A stretch of DNA of 64,000 nt, taken from contig CAJNOL010000296.1 of assembly GCA_905250125.1 (NCBI GenBank), positions 9,764 through 73,763 of the forward strand, read 5' to 3'. The position numbers were made by a program, and so were the translations under genes. The notes beneath the pieces are model-generated. The model saw only the letters and a list, made by a program, of their open reading frames with translations, searched no databases and had not been told where the DNA came from. Positions 23,302-34,555 of this stretch are shown here, piece by piece; within the stretch, counting starts at the first letter, position 1; the number at the start of each line of letters is the position of its first letter. The DNA comes from Rotaria sordida. Its lineage: Eukaryota > Rotifera > Eurotatoria > Philodinida > Philodinidae.

Positions 23302-24556
23302 TGAATGTAATCGTTCATGGTACGCAATGGAGACATTGAATATGCTTTGTGAAATTTAATCGAGGGTCGAAGAGTATACGTTGAAATATATGGGCCCTTC
23401 TCTTTCGTAGCTAAGAAAAAAGTATCACTGGAACATGTTCCGCCATACCAATCAGTTTTATTATTGCTCATTAAATGTTGTTCGATACTCATTGTTGTTA
23501 CATCAATAGTACATATATTTTTCGAAGTAACAAGAATAAATTGAGTGAGTGCCTTTGACCAGATCAAATCTCAAAGATCATCATAAATCCATGTAATCTG
23601 TTTTTCAACATTCAATGGTCTATCGAATAGACAAATTTTAGAGTCTTATACCATTAGCAAATGATTATCATTAGCTGCGATAAAATAATAAGGATCTTTT
23701 ATTTTGAATGTCGGATACTGATAATTTTTAGTAGATATTTCGTCTGAGTTTAATGTTTTATCGTCAACACGAATAAGATGATTATCAATATTTAGAGGAG
23801 AGATATTAAACACAGGTAATTGCAATTGATTTATCTTTTGCTAAATTGATCGAATAGAATCATTAATCCTTTCCGGACCAGTGACGCTTTAAAGCGCCAT
23901 TGAAATTTTACGTTATCTGAGACATGAAAATTTGAATATTTTTTTGCTCATCTCTGCAAAGTAAATATTGCATCTGTTTTTTTACACGTTCGTGTTGCGA
24001 CGTGCACCTTCTTCAGTTGCGACCATACGAATTTTCCCTTATTATTGAGATGATTATATGAACTCTTTTGCCATGTACAAGATGAAAAACTAGACAAAGG
24101 CCGAACTTTCAAAGTTTCGTCTACAGCTTACTCGAGAGCTCATTTAAGAATACGAATCAAAGCAACCATTATGAAAGACAGATCATCAAGCGATTGTCCA
24201 CTATGCGTCACTGCTCGTCATTTCATCACTTTCATCCGAGAAGTCGTGCACGAAACACTATTTCGTCTCAAGTCACACATTCAAGCAAGAAAACAAGCGA
24301 ATTATAACAAAGTTTTATTGTACAGATTGTAGTACTCCACTGTGTAATCCCAACTGTTTCAAAGAATACCACTTTGAAAGCTTTGTGATGTTCACATTTT
24401 GATAAGCTGACAAAAATCAATCATTTTTGAAAAGTTGAGAAATCTGTAATTTTTGCTAAAAATAAACCGGTCCTGGAAGGGTTAATTGAATTGATATCTT
24501 CTTTTGTAGTATCTTGTTATTTAATTAATCTGCTGACTTCATCTCGTAATCGATTA
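23302..24556 (-). pseudogene. Beta-propeller-type gene relic split by a piggyBac insertion and bracketed by telomere-like arrays
   Basis: On the minus strand a helical segment (LRDEVSRLI...QDTTKEDINSI) from about 24555 to 24482 continues after the TTAA element at 23863 and below (DSIRSI..., QLPVFNISPLNIDN..., YYFIAANDNHLL...). It then runs through DLIWSKALTQFILVTSKN and TDWYGGTCSSDTFFL to NDYIHEGG near 23302. Removing element C together with one TTAA joins the two parts in frame. At least four in-frame stops (after LLM-V, at YDD-L, and two in the helical part) show that it is dead. The pattern recalls coiled-coil plus WD/NHL-like propeller proteins; the exact family is uncertain. Confidence 0.6.
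23863..24485 (+). mobile_element. piggyBac-type remnant C inserted in the propeller pseudogene
   Basis: It is bounded by TTAA on both sides, with termini TTAATCCTTTCCGGACC and, reversed, TTAACCCTTCCAGGACCGG. Bases ~24319-24378 on + encode CTDCSTPLCNPNCFKEYH, the transposase C-terminal zinc-binding signature, preceded by eroded sequence. Its target lies inside a reading frame that is continuous on both sides, which directly supports a duplicated TTAA target. Confidence 0.75.
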
Positions 24557-24741
24557 GGTGTGGCTGTGGGTGTGTGTGGGGTGTGGTTGTGTGTGGGTAC
24601 GGTGTCAGTGGGTGCGGGGTGTGGATGTGGGTGAATAGATACGACACACCCACACCCACCCACCCCACACCCCACACACCCACCCACACCCAGTCACACC
24701 ACACACACACCCACCCACACCCACACCCACACCCACACACA
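24557..24741. repeat. Telomere-like inverted array at the 5' edge of the pseudogene
   Basis: G-rich arm 24557-24632, loop AATAGATACGACA, C-rich arm 24643-24741. The pseudogene coding similarity stops at its left edge. Confidence 0.85.
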
Positions 24742-24974
24742 CGAAGAGAAAAATATTTCAGTTTCACATAAAGATAGACCAATAATAGAAAGGCAAGAAT
24801 CAATAGGAAAAACATTGCCTGTGAATGGAGAATAATTGATGATCAGTGAATACAGGAGACTTTATATGAAGCGAAACACACACACGTTAGTTTTATCCTT
24901 TTTCTCAATCCTTCGAAAAAGCTACTCGCACAAATTACACTGAGATAAGACATAAGCACAGTATTTATGTGGAC

Positions 24975-25165
24975 CATCACGAGTATTTTTTTTTCTTTCT
25001 TTGTTAATACGCTACGAAGCAGCTTTATATCGATTCATCACGATATTATTTTTTTTTGTTTCTTTACTAATACAATGCGAAGCACCTTTATATCAATTCA
25101 TCACGGTATTTTTTTTCTTTCTGTACTAATGCAATGTGAAGCACCTTTATAATGATTTGTTATGA
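24975..25165. repeat. Tandem repeat, about 60-bp unit, three copies
   Basis: Each unit reads ATCACG(A/G).ATTTTTT..CTTTCTTTRCTAATRC, then AATGYGAAGCACCTTTATAT..ATTC, with T-run length varying between copies. Confidence 0.75.
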
Positions 25166-25852
25166 GTTTTTTTCTCTTTATTTATTTATTTTTCATCAGG
25201 GTAAATATTACTTTGATCGAATAGAAAAATATCGAACAATAAAAATATCAAAACATAGGATGTCAATAGATACAAATGCCGAATGATGAGTATATCGAAA
25301 GATAAAAATGACGACTGGATGAAATGTCGAAACTATCTAAACTACTATTTAACTGGAAATAAACGCTTTAATAAAGGATCTGGTCAGAAATCATCGACTT
25401 TTCCTTGCTCTGAAAACATCAGTAACACTCCTCTCGATGATTCGCTTGACAATTGACTGAATCAGATCTATTCAACATTTATTTTTCATCCCGAGAAATA
25501 TTTCTAAATAAAAACGCGTATATAGAAATCCATATATAGGAAAACGCAAAAATAAGGAAACGAATGTGACAACTATGATGGGTATGTCAAAATGCTTAGT
25601 GCATCTTTTATTTTGGATATACCTTTCCCAACGGGTGATGCAAAAGTTCCTGGAAAAATGTCGCTCGATTTATCATCGACTATAACATGATATGCAAAAA
25701 AACGACATCTATTTAAAATCTATGTTGAAAGCGCTTTTGAACTGTATGTTCATACATATAAGACTTCTATGGTGCCTTGTCTTTGAGTAAAGACCACGTT
25801 CGTAAAGGTACTCCCTCTTTTTTTTACGATTCTCAGATCTCAAAGACGATAA

Positions 25853-25897
25853 GTGGGTGTGGGTGAATATAATATCGACGCTTCTCTACACCCATCC
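25853..25897. repeat. Short telomere-like inverted array
   Basis: GTGGGTGTGGGTG is followed after about 21 bases by ACACCCATCCC. Confidence 0.6.
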
Positions 25898-27276
25898 CGG
25901 GTATTTCTGCTAGTAGTTACATAAATTAGGGAAAAATCTTACATTGTTTATCGGTTGCCTTGAATAGTTTTGTTGGCAGTTCTTCGACAGTCTTTTCTAT
26001 TCCTTCGATATTAACACAGTCACGCTACAAGAATGTATGTATGTTAGAAAGAATGAGCAGTCGTCTATCTTCTTTTATAGTCATCCAATGACCTGAAACA
26101 ATGGACCATCGGTGACCTATGTTGCTTTTTGTTCTCTTCCAAGATTGAAAAGTGAACTTTTCTATGAACTAATCGCAAAAGTGGAGTGGAGAGTTAAAGA
26201 TCATGACCTCTTATTCCGATAAGTATGATTTTCTAAATATAAACAAAAAACCTAAAAGGCAAAACCGACGTATATAGAACAACATATAAAAAAAGAACAG
26301 AACATGGATGTTTCGAAATATTGCATCCAACCATGCCAGACTCACATCATTACTGTGAGAGACTAATGAAAATAATGATGCAAAACGATCACGAATAATA
26401 TTAAACAATAGTTGGCATTCTAAGCATTATTTTGTAATTTTTTTCAATCATTTTCTTCGTTCAAAAATAATCATTTTAATGGATTATCTGAAAGCATTTT
26501 TTGACATTATTTGTGACCGTTTCACATCATTATTTCTATTACAATTTGAAGGTATTGTATCATTTGTCTTTAATTGAGATCAATTGTCATTAAAGAATAT
26601 ATTCGTGAAAAAATGTCGTTGAACGAGTGCTCTCTATAAAAATCTTGTTCTATAATCCGTCGTTCTGCTATGACTAATTCAATATGTATATATATTAATG
26701 TGATGATCAAAAAGTGTACGTAGATTACGTCAACCTAATTAGTACGTGGTCTGGTGATATAAAGCAATAAGAGAAATGCCAATCAATGTTGAATACACTA
26801 CGTGTGGCGACACCTAAGATCAGACTCATTTTTGAAAACTCATATTTACGGTATATGAAGTATGTCACTAATAAAGATTATTTATAAAGTCAAATTCTTC
26901 TGACCTAGTATAATAATGGAACTAAACTAAAATGAAGGAATTGATTTACCAACATCTTTCATTTGTATTTGTTCTCATAGAAAATTGGGTGTACTATTAT
27001 TAAATTCTGTGTGTAATGTGGCAGTATCATTTGTGTGAGACTGAACTTTCATCCAAACAAAATATATAAGTAAATATACATTTTGTTTCTGTACGTTTTT
27101 ATCAAATTTGTTTTTTCTGATCTTCTATTCGAACTAAGTGCATTAGTGAATATCGATATGTACATTGATTGGATGACTCATGCATCTATGTCCACTGATT
27201 ACATATCCTTATTCATCATTTCAAGTGTTTTCCTCGAAAATGTGTGTCGTTTTTCGTGGTTAAGCAGTGTAAATAA

Positions 27277-27321
27277 GGGTGTGGCTGTGTCAAAAGAAGA
27301 ATAACACCCACACCCACACCC
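27277..27321. repeat. Short telomere-like inverted array
   Basis: GGGTGTGGCTGTGT, loop CAAAAGAAGAATA, then ACACCCACACCCACACCC. The AAGAAGA-type loop also occurs in the array at 29731. Confidence 0.75.
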
Positions 27322-27592
27322 TAAGAGAAATTTGCTCATCGTTTCTATTTTGAAAAGTCAAATACATAATTGTATTCCATATATGATAAAAGATGGCAAA
27401 AATCTTGGTTTTCATGTATAGTTATGTTATTATTCGACAGTTTTGACCCACGGGCCCACTTTTTAGATTCTTAAAAATAGCTAGTTTTGCAGAGCTTTTC
27501 AAGCTCTATCGAATGGTATATAAGAGAAATTCGGTCATCGTTTCTATTTTGCAAAAGTCAAGTATATAAATGTATTTCATATGTAAAATGAG
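27322..27592. repeat. Direct repeat pair of about 62 bp, spaced ~200 bp
   Basis: Bases 27325-27388 and 27527-27592 share GAGAAATT.G.TCATCGTTTC, TATTTTG.AAAAGTCAA and a following TGTATT.CATAT. The first copy abuts the array at 27277-27321. Confidence 0.65.
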
Positions 27593-27970
27593 AAATATAT
27601 TGTTATTGTGTAGGCAATGGAGAATCTCTATTTCGCCTGGCAACAATGAAAATAGTATTATAAATGAATGAGTTTATAAGGAAAATGTAGCCTGATGAAA
27701 GATCTATCAAAAAATCGTTGAGTTAATGTCAATTTTTAATTTTTCTTTCTTCAAAAAGTTCATCATAATATTATACAGTGTTTTTGGTCAACTAATGACT
27801 GGCGGTGTAGTCAATGCAAGACCCCAATGATAATCAAAATTTAATAAAAACACATCGAATTTAGCATCAAAATGATCAGGGCACTTTTCTCTATCGATTA
27901 GTATATCATTCAATGGTATTAGTAACCAAAATCAAAAGGGGCCAAATTCCAGCCTTATACGCCCCCGTCC

Positions 27971-28195
27971 TTTGTCAAAGTTGACCTTTAGATAGTTGCT
28001 TAAATATTTGAAAAGAGATAATCTTCTATATTGATGTCAACTGACAAAGATGGGTGTGGATATCCGTGAAGCAATGATCCACACACATCACCCACATCCA
28101 CCCCCCTTCCGCTCCCACTCACAACCACACTGAAGTAAGAAACGGTGTCAGTGGGTATCAACATCGATGTTCACATTGACATTGATCATTCCTAA
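27971..28195 (+). mobile_element. 225-bp dispersed repeat containing a telomere-like array (copy 1)
   Basis: The whole stretch matches the reverse complement of 42855-43079 with only scattered differences, from TTTGTCAAAGTTGACCTTTA through the arms (28051-28062 and 28079-28126) to GACATTGATCATTCCTAA. Homology ends sharply at both sides, as expected for an inserted unit. There are no long terminal inverted repeats and no coding capacity. Confidence 0.8.
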
Positions 28196-28596
28196 ACCCC
28201 CTCCCATAATAGAAGCCCCTCCCATATTAAAAGCCCCTCCCTTATTAGAAGCCCCCTTCGAAGGACCGACATGAAAGATGTATTAGAAGCCCCCCTTATT
28301 TTACAAACTTTTTGAAAAATTTGATTAGTATTTTCATCGCAAAACCGTCAAAATTCAAGATCTTAAGATAAGAATTTGTTTAATTTCCTTATGTACTAGC
28401 GTAAAAATCTCAAAATCTCCTTGGAAATCGTTTGAAAAACTCTAGAAAACCTTAAAAATCCCTGAAATTCTTTGAAATTCTTTTTACATCTAAAACTATT
28501 GAAAAAGTTTGGGACTTAATAGAAGCCCCCTCCGAAAATTTTGGATGGTGGGCAGTTTAGAAGCTCCCGGGGGCTTCTATTATGGGAGGGAGTTTA
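28193..28596. mobile_element. MITE-like element with CCCTCCCATAATAGAAGC inverted ends
   Basis: The left end TAAACCCCCTCCCATAATAG and the right end GGGCTTCTATTATGGGAG...AGTTTA are inverted copies over about 27 bases. The left end is followed by extra AGAAGCCCCTCCC repeats (28205-28260), with one more at about 28290. The right end touches the 100-N gap, so the outer boundary is unknown. A similar C-rich fragment with TTCTATTA lies at 31737-31765. Confidence 0.7.
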
Positions 28597-28696
28597 NNNN
28601 NNNNNNNNNNNNNNNNNNNNNNNNNNNNNNNNNNNNNNNNNNNNNNNNNNNNNNNNNNNNNNNNNNNNNNNNNNNNNNNNNNNNNNNNNNNNNNNN
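28597..28696. other. Assembly gap (100 N)
   Basis: The gap begins directly at the end of the MITE inverted terminus, which suggests a repeat-caused break. Confidence 0.98.
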
Positions 28697-29276
28697 TGCA
28701 GTAGAATTGTATAGAAAGACATACAAAACTTTTACATTTTAAAGATGATTGATAAAAATTTCCAAAATATAAAGACTTCAGCGGCATACTAACGTATACT
28801 TTCACTTTAACTACATATCTCAGAGCCTGAAATCGAAGTAGACCATTTCGTCTGATCTTGCAAACAGAATAAAATAAGAAAAACTCTTTCAGCACATAAA
28901 ACTTGTTGTAATATATGACTACTACCAAACATTTTAATTCTATTAAGGCGTTCTTGCATCTACTATCGTGTTGTTTTCTTTTACTTTCACTGTTTGTTCT
29001 CTTTTATTTAATTATGTCTATCCACTCTATCTATGTTACTTCTGTGCTTTGATTAAAATAAACTGAATTGAATACTTGGTACAAATGTTTATTGAGGATA
29101 TATGTTCAAATCATAAATGTAGTAATTTGAACAATAACTTTTGTTGAATTTTCTCTTTCGGTTCACTATTTTGTTGCAATAATGCATAAATGTATGAATA
29201 CAATGAATACAAATGAGTGTGCGAATGCATAAGTGTTTTTATGAACATAGATGTCTTTTAGCAGCCGTTTTACTTT

Positions 29277-29428
29277 TTAGTGACAAACTTGTGCGGAAAT
29301 CCACGATCTCAAGCAGGTTGCAGTACTTTTTTCATCTTTGACACTAGTATCACCTGCTAGTTTGGAAAGTTGCTTTGAGCGAGTTGTTTCAAGAAATATT
29401 TGAATGCGGGCCTTAAGATGTCCTACGT
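29277..29428 (-). CDS. Possible terminal exon, unknown product
   Basis: After an acceptor ATCTTACAG the minus strand reads about 50 residues of protein-like composition (VGHLKARIQIFLETTRS..., ATCLRSWISAQVCH) to a TAA. A short upstream candidate exon (MNYNIEDEKVQIKEKHQLF) near 29630-29570 has a GTATAA donor, but its phase does not match. The family is not recognised. Confidence 0.25.
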
Positions 29429-29730
29429 CTGTAAGATATGAATGAAGCCATTAAAAAAAAAAGGCAATTTTATCATGAATGAAAAATATTAGTTTTATCT
29501 AATGCCAAATATTTTTATGAAAGTCTATTAATAAAATGGCATCGGACTAACTTGGTTATACTTGATTAAAAAGTTGATGTTTTTCTTTAATTTGTACTTT
29601 TTCATCTTCTATATTGTAATTCATAGCAATCTTTCAGATAGGCTTTTTCGAATATCATTTATTCAGGTGAGACAAGAAGGAAATCGAACTCTTGTTGCAA
29701 TAATGCTAGAGGGATCATTCTTGTAATTAT

Positions 29731-29926
29731 GTGGTGGGTGTGGGTGTTGTTAAAGAAGAGAAGTAAGTGTGGATGTTGTTGAAGAAGAGAAGTGGGTGTG
29801 AGTGTGGGTGTGGGTGTTGTTGAAGAAGAGAAGTGAATGTGGATGTGGGTGTTGGTGTAAGGGTCTGATTGTAGGTCTTGTCTTCATGTACACTCACACC
29901 CACTCACACTCCACACCCTACTCAAA
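29731..29926. repeat. Telomere-like inverted array with repeated AAGAAGAGAAG spacers
   Basis: Three G-rich blocks are separated by GTTGTT(A/G)AAGAAGAGAAGT units (29731-29867), followed by CTTGTCTTCATGTA and a C-rich arm (29889-29926). It is a direct-repeat expansion of a G-block plus spacer unit. Confidence 0.8.
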
Positions 29927-30295
29927 CAATCTTAAATCTGAGGTAGACTCAAGTATTTACATCATAATTTTTCCAAGCCAAACAAAAAACATTGTCTGCA
30001 ACATTTCGAAGTTAATAGTCTATCTACTTCGCCCTATATTTGCCTAGGACATATTCAACACATACTACATTTTTTTACTAGAGATAAATGTGCAGCATTA
30101 CTTGAAAAAATAAGTCATTGACTTGTCATCGTTCTTTCCCTCTAGTAAAACTGCTGTGATATCATTATCATCAAGCACATAACATCGAAAAACAAAAACC
30201 CTTATTATCGTTTGCGTACAGAAACATGAAAAAGAAGAAGTTGCATATTCAACATGTGGCTCAATTTTCGACCAAACTAACATTAATACCAGTGT

Positions 30296-33200
30296 TCATG
30301 ATTTTGTTCGTTGTTTATTCCGCTCTATCAGTTCCTTCAAACGATATTCAAGCTTCTCTTTGATTTGATTATTGTGGAGATCGAGTGTTGTTAGTGTCTG
30401 TGTGAAAAAATGCAGATGAATTTGTGAGAAAAATGAAGAGAGAAGGAGAGCGACTGTATTATTTATTAATGCATCTGCCAGACGTCGTGCTCCTTTATCT
30501 CCGATGAGATTGACTTGAAGGTTGAGTGTAGTGAGTGTCTATGTGAAAAGTAAAACTCGAGATATGAGGAGATGAAATGAGAACGAGGATCACCATGTTT
30601 TGTTGTAATGCATCAGCCAAATATTGTGCTCCTTTGTCTCCAATTTGATTGCCTATTAGATCTAGTGTGGTAAGTGTCTATTTAAAAGGGTGGGGATGGG
30701 TATGTGAGAGACGTGAAGAGAGAATGAGAATAACCGTATTTTTCTTAAATACATCAGCTAAGTGTTGTGCTCCGAAAGCTTCAATTTGATTACCACCTAG
30801 ATATAATGTGGTGAGTGCCTATGTAAAGAAGTACGGATAAATATATGGGAGACCCGAAAAGCAGACGAAAATCACCGTGTTATGTCGTAATGCTTCAGCC
30901 AGATATTGTGCTCCGAGAATTCCGATTTGATTGCCACCGAGATATAGTGTGGTGAGTGTCTATGTGAAAAAGCGAAGGTGGGAATACGAGACACATGAGA
31001 AGAGAATAACTGTTACCGTATTATTTTGTAATGCATCAGCTAGATGTTGCACTCCTTTGTGTCCTATTTGGTTGCCTGTGAAATCTAGTGTCGTGAGTGT
31101 CTGTGTCAAAAAAGTGTAGACAAGAATATGAGAGAGATCAAGAGAAAATGAGGCTTACTGTATTATTTTGTAATGCAGAAGCCAGGTGTTGTGTCCCAAG
31201 AGTTTTAATTCCATTGGCGCCCAGATCTAGTGTCGTCAGTATCTATGGAAAAAATACAGAGAGGGTAAGCGAGAAATGCAAATAGAATGAATTTCACTTT
31301 ATTATTTCGTAATGCATCAGCTAGATGTTGTGCTCCATTGTCTCCAATTTGATTGTTGTAAAGATCGAGTGTCGTGAGCGTCTGTGTGAAAAAACGCCGA
31401 AGGAGATATAAGAGAGATGATGAGAGAATATAGGTCACGTTATTATATTGTAATGTATCAGCCAGATGTTGTGCTCCAATAGTATCAATTCGATTGGCCT
31501 GAAGGTTGAGTGCAGTGAGTGTCTATGTGGCAATGTTTAAACAGTACCATAGTATGATGAATAACACAATGATAGAAGAAAAAATTCTGATTGTCGTACG
31601 CCTGTGAATGATCCAACAATGCCAATTAATGAACATAACAAGCAGAGCATCTTAAGATCTTTTTCTGTTCCTTTAACTGAAACGATGTCATACGAAATAA
31701 AATAAAATGCGTTTCTGCCTGTGTATGTTGATAGGCACCCCCTCCCCCCCTCCCTTCTATTACAGATCTTAGCAACTAGTTTTAAATGTCAATGAATATT
31801 GTACGTTATGAGAAATAGGCGAGTTTCATATTTCATCCCCAAAGGAGCTGTGATAACAAACTTTTTCATTTTATTTATCTCATTGTATCATACTAAATTG
31901 GAAAATTGATAAATAGATGTCAATAACTATGATTTACTTTTATTTTATCGTACTCTTTTGATAATATAGTAAATAATTTTGCTTAGCTGCAACCAATAAA
32001 GTAAAGACAAACCAGCATCTCAATCACGCTTGATCCCATTATGAAATATTCTAAAACTATGTAATGCTATTCTGACGAAAACACAGACTTTGCAATGTTA
32101 CTATTACTGAGAGAAACTTTACGATTCTTTAATACTATTTATGTTGAGCGTAGAAAATATGATCCTCATAAAAAGTTTCAACCAATGGATCGTTAGCGAC
32201 CATATTAATGAGGTTCTTAAGCGTTAAAATTGTCATACTATACAGACAGAATGAATGTATTTAAGTTGACACATTTATTCAAATAAAGAATTAAATGATT
32301 TTCTTGCGTGCATATATCAATATAACATCACAAGGTGTGGGTATCAATTTTATCTTCATCTATACTCACACCTGCACTTATAACTTTCTTACTGTATTAT
32401 TTCGTAGCTTCTTAGCTAACTTTGCAACACCTTCATGTGTAATCTCGTTCCAAGATAAATCGAGTTCTATACATTGTTGTTGTACGAGTGCATCCTCCAT
32501 AGCACGTTCGATGTCTGCATCGGTTATACTCTTGCTTTTATAAGAAGCTTTCATCGATTGTATTACAGTCTCGAATTGAAGAGCTGGTTTTGGTCCTTCT
32601 GTTTCAGTGACTGGCACGATAGTGGTGAGGCTAGGAGCTATCGCTGGATATTTCGATGATATAATAGAAGCTATGTTCGGAAATTGGGGTACGATTTCTT
32701 TGAGTTGAATCATTGTTAGTTTATGACCCATGTACACCGAAGAAACGACTTCGAATTCTCGACCAGGAAGAAGAAGTATTTCATCTTCCTTTCGATAGAA
32801 TGAATGCTCACGAATTTCTTTTCCTGTGTCACATTCAATAGCGAATAAAGTTCTTGTGCCACGCTTTCCAAAAAATGAATCGTTTTCAAGAACTTTAACA
32901 GTTGTTGTACACGAAGAGAATCCCCACCAAACAATTTGTGTGCCTTCATTGTACTTTTCTCGCAAATCTAATTTGACTCCTCGATAGATAGTTCGATGAC
33001 CAGCTAATGGTAGTTTTGAAAGAGCTGTTAGAAAAAGCTTTAAAAATTTGAACCACGGAAGTAGTAATTGTTCTCGATCTGAATGTCGTAACGTGTCATT
33101 TAATATGATATAGAATGAGTTCTTTCGCGGTTCCCATTCCATTGAGTACAATGCAATCGATGAAGATTCGTCAATCGTTAAATCATTGTGTGGCTGAATA

Positions 33201-33382
33201 TTTTTTCCTCGAATAACGTCAATCATATGTTCGATGTCTGGGACATGTGGTATTAGAGACTGTGTAGCTTCTTTCAGAGATACGAGTGGCGTATTTTCGA
33301 AGCCTCGAATGGGTGGCAATCTTTGCATAGGTTCTTCGGCTATGTCGGAGAAACGGTAAGGATTGCAAGACTCATCCACCAT
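30296..33382 (-). CDS. ADP-ribosyltransferase with C-terminal leucine-rich repeats, one LRR per exon
   Basis: Exons: 33382-32393, 31522-31439, 31381-31298, 31242-31159, 31100-31017, 30959-30876, 30818-30735, 30677-30594, 30538-30455 and 30397-30296. All junctions are phase 0 with GT/AG; the total is 587 aa. Exon 1 holds the ART fold: YRG at 133-135, FSSCTT at 155-160, and EDEILLLPG with ExE at 199/201, so the R-S-E residues are intact. Its end (CIELDLSWNEITHEGVAKLAKKLRNNT) is the first LRR. Exons 2-9 are each exactly 84 bases and encode one 28-residue ribonuclease-inhibitor-type repeat (TLTTLDLxxNQIGDxGAQHLADALxxNT); exon 10 ends KSTOP-style at a TGA (30298-30296). Introns 2-9 are 55-58 nt; intron 1 is 870 nt and holds a weak telomere-like array. 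It may act as an ADP-ribosylating sensor or effector with an LRR recognition platform (inference). Confidence 0.85.
31737..31765. repeat. Fragment related to the CCCTCCC/TTCTATTA MITE end
   Basis: A C-rich run with CCCTCCCTTCTATTA resembles the inverted terminus of the element at 28193-28596. It lies in intron 1 of the ART-LRR gene. Confidence 0.4.
32333..32377. repeat. Weak telomere-like array in intron 1 of the ART-LRR gene
   Basis: GGTGTGGGT is followed after about 20 bases by ACTCACACCTGCAC. Confidence 0.4.
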
Positions 33383-33550
33383 TTTGGTTGTGAGGCCTAA
33401 ATATCAATATAAAAAAGTTTTATTATGTTTTCTCTAAAGATCTTCGTTGACATAAAAGATAAACCTATACAAGACTACGCTTAGAAATCAGTACACAAGA
33501 GATTTGGATAAGTAAAAGCTGTGTTCAACGACAATAATAGACGGTATATA

Positions 33551-33600
33551 TATGGGTATGGGTTTGTGTTACGTAATACTAATTCCAACATCCACACCCT
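33551..33600. repeat. Weak telomere-like array
   Basis: TATGGGTATGGGTTTGTG is followed by CATCCACACCCTAT after about 20 bases. Confidence 0.4.
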
Positions 33601-33754
33601 ATACTAGCGAAGAAATGGATTCGTACCATCGAAATACGTCAAGAGAAACCTTGAGAAGTTGGTACGATCAATGTTTGGTGCAATTCAGAATCGAATGAAA
33701 TATTCCTACTATATTCAATTATCATCCAACATTTCGTATCTAAGTTTGATATTC

Positions 33755-33930
33755 TACATTTCTTATATTTGGATGATTCCATAGGGTTTATATCACTTTT
33801 CTGAAAGGAGTTTTGGACTTTCATTTTTATCTTCCGGTTCATCCCAAGATAATCTGAAATGTATCCAGCAAATAAAAATTACGAACTTGACCAATGCATT
33901 TTTAGCTCACACTCATTTCTTATAGAGACA
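33755..33930 (-). pseudogene. Terminal-exon relic, inverted partner of 34380-34555
   Basis: On the minus strand an acceptor (TACATTTCAG) is followed by a frame LSWDEPEDKNESPKLLSEK and a TGA (33853-33793). The + partner reads LSSDEPEDKNENPRLLPRK and a TGA. Conservation of the acidic tail, the acceptor and the stop suggests a duplicated last exon, but no upstream exon was identified for either copy. Confidence 0.4.
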
Positions 33931-34379
33931 GTAAGCTGATTCACTGAACCAGATTGTTCATATGATTGTAATGAGACTTAGAGATATAGGATACTCCATA
34001 CAAAACTACGAAATTTTATCTCATCGAATAGTACGCATGTTTTATAGAGATAGATTTGAGCTGATCTCATCTGAAATCTGTACAAAAGAGATGAATTATT
34101 TACAGTTAAAATAGGACAAACATGCACACTCTTTTTTATCTCAATTCACTTATCCTGAAAAAAAGAAAAAACTTTTCCATGCATATTCGAGCAAAAATTA
34201 ATGATGAATTCTATAGTGGAGGATCCTTAATATTTGACTTTAGTTGATAGATTTCAAAATCATTCGTATTCTTGACTCTTTTCAAAGTATAAAAGCTAGA
34301 TACATGATCGAAATTTATTTGCGAGCGATCAGTAATAAATATACGTATATGGAATAAAATCTAACAATAATAAATTGTA

Positions 34380-34555
34380 CATGTACTTCGTGTTTTTGAC
34401 AGTTGCTCAAAATTCATTGAACAAGTTCGTGATGTTTATTTGCTGGATGCATTTCAGACTGTCTTCGGATGAACCAGAAGATAAAAATGAAAATCCAAGA
34501 CTCCTTCCAAGAAAGTGATATAAATCTCCTGAAATCATCCATTTCTTTTTGAAAA
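34380..34555 (+). pseudogene. Terminal-exon relic, inverted partner of 33755-33930
   Basis: The exon-like part is 34458-34518 after the acceptor GCATTTCAG. Upstream intron-like sequence (CAAGTTCGT.AT.TTTATTTGCTGGAT) is conserved with the partner as well, so the duplication covers at least 175 bases. Confidence 0.4.

Larger units (their letters stand above)
24742..27276. other. Gene-poor stretch with a tandem repeat and a small array
   Basis: No gene was recognised. The region contains the tandem repeat at 24975-25165 and a short array at 25853-25897. Confidence 0.45.
28697..30295. other. Intergenic, one possible exon and one array
   Basis: Apart from the possible terminal exon at 29277-29428 and the array at 29731-29926, nothing is recognised. 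Confidence 0.45.

Noticed and set aside
28557-28928. Open frames crossing the N gap
   Set aside because: They exist only because N codons carry no stops; no splice or family support.
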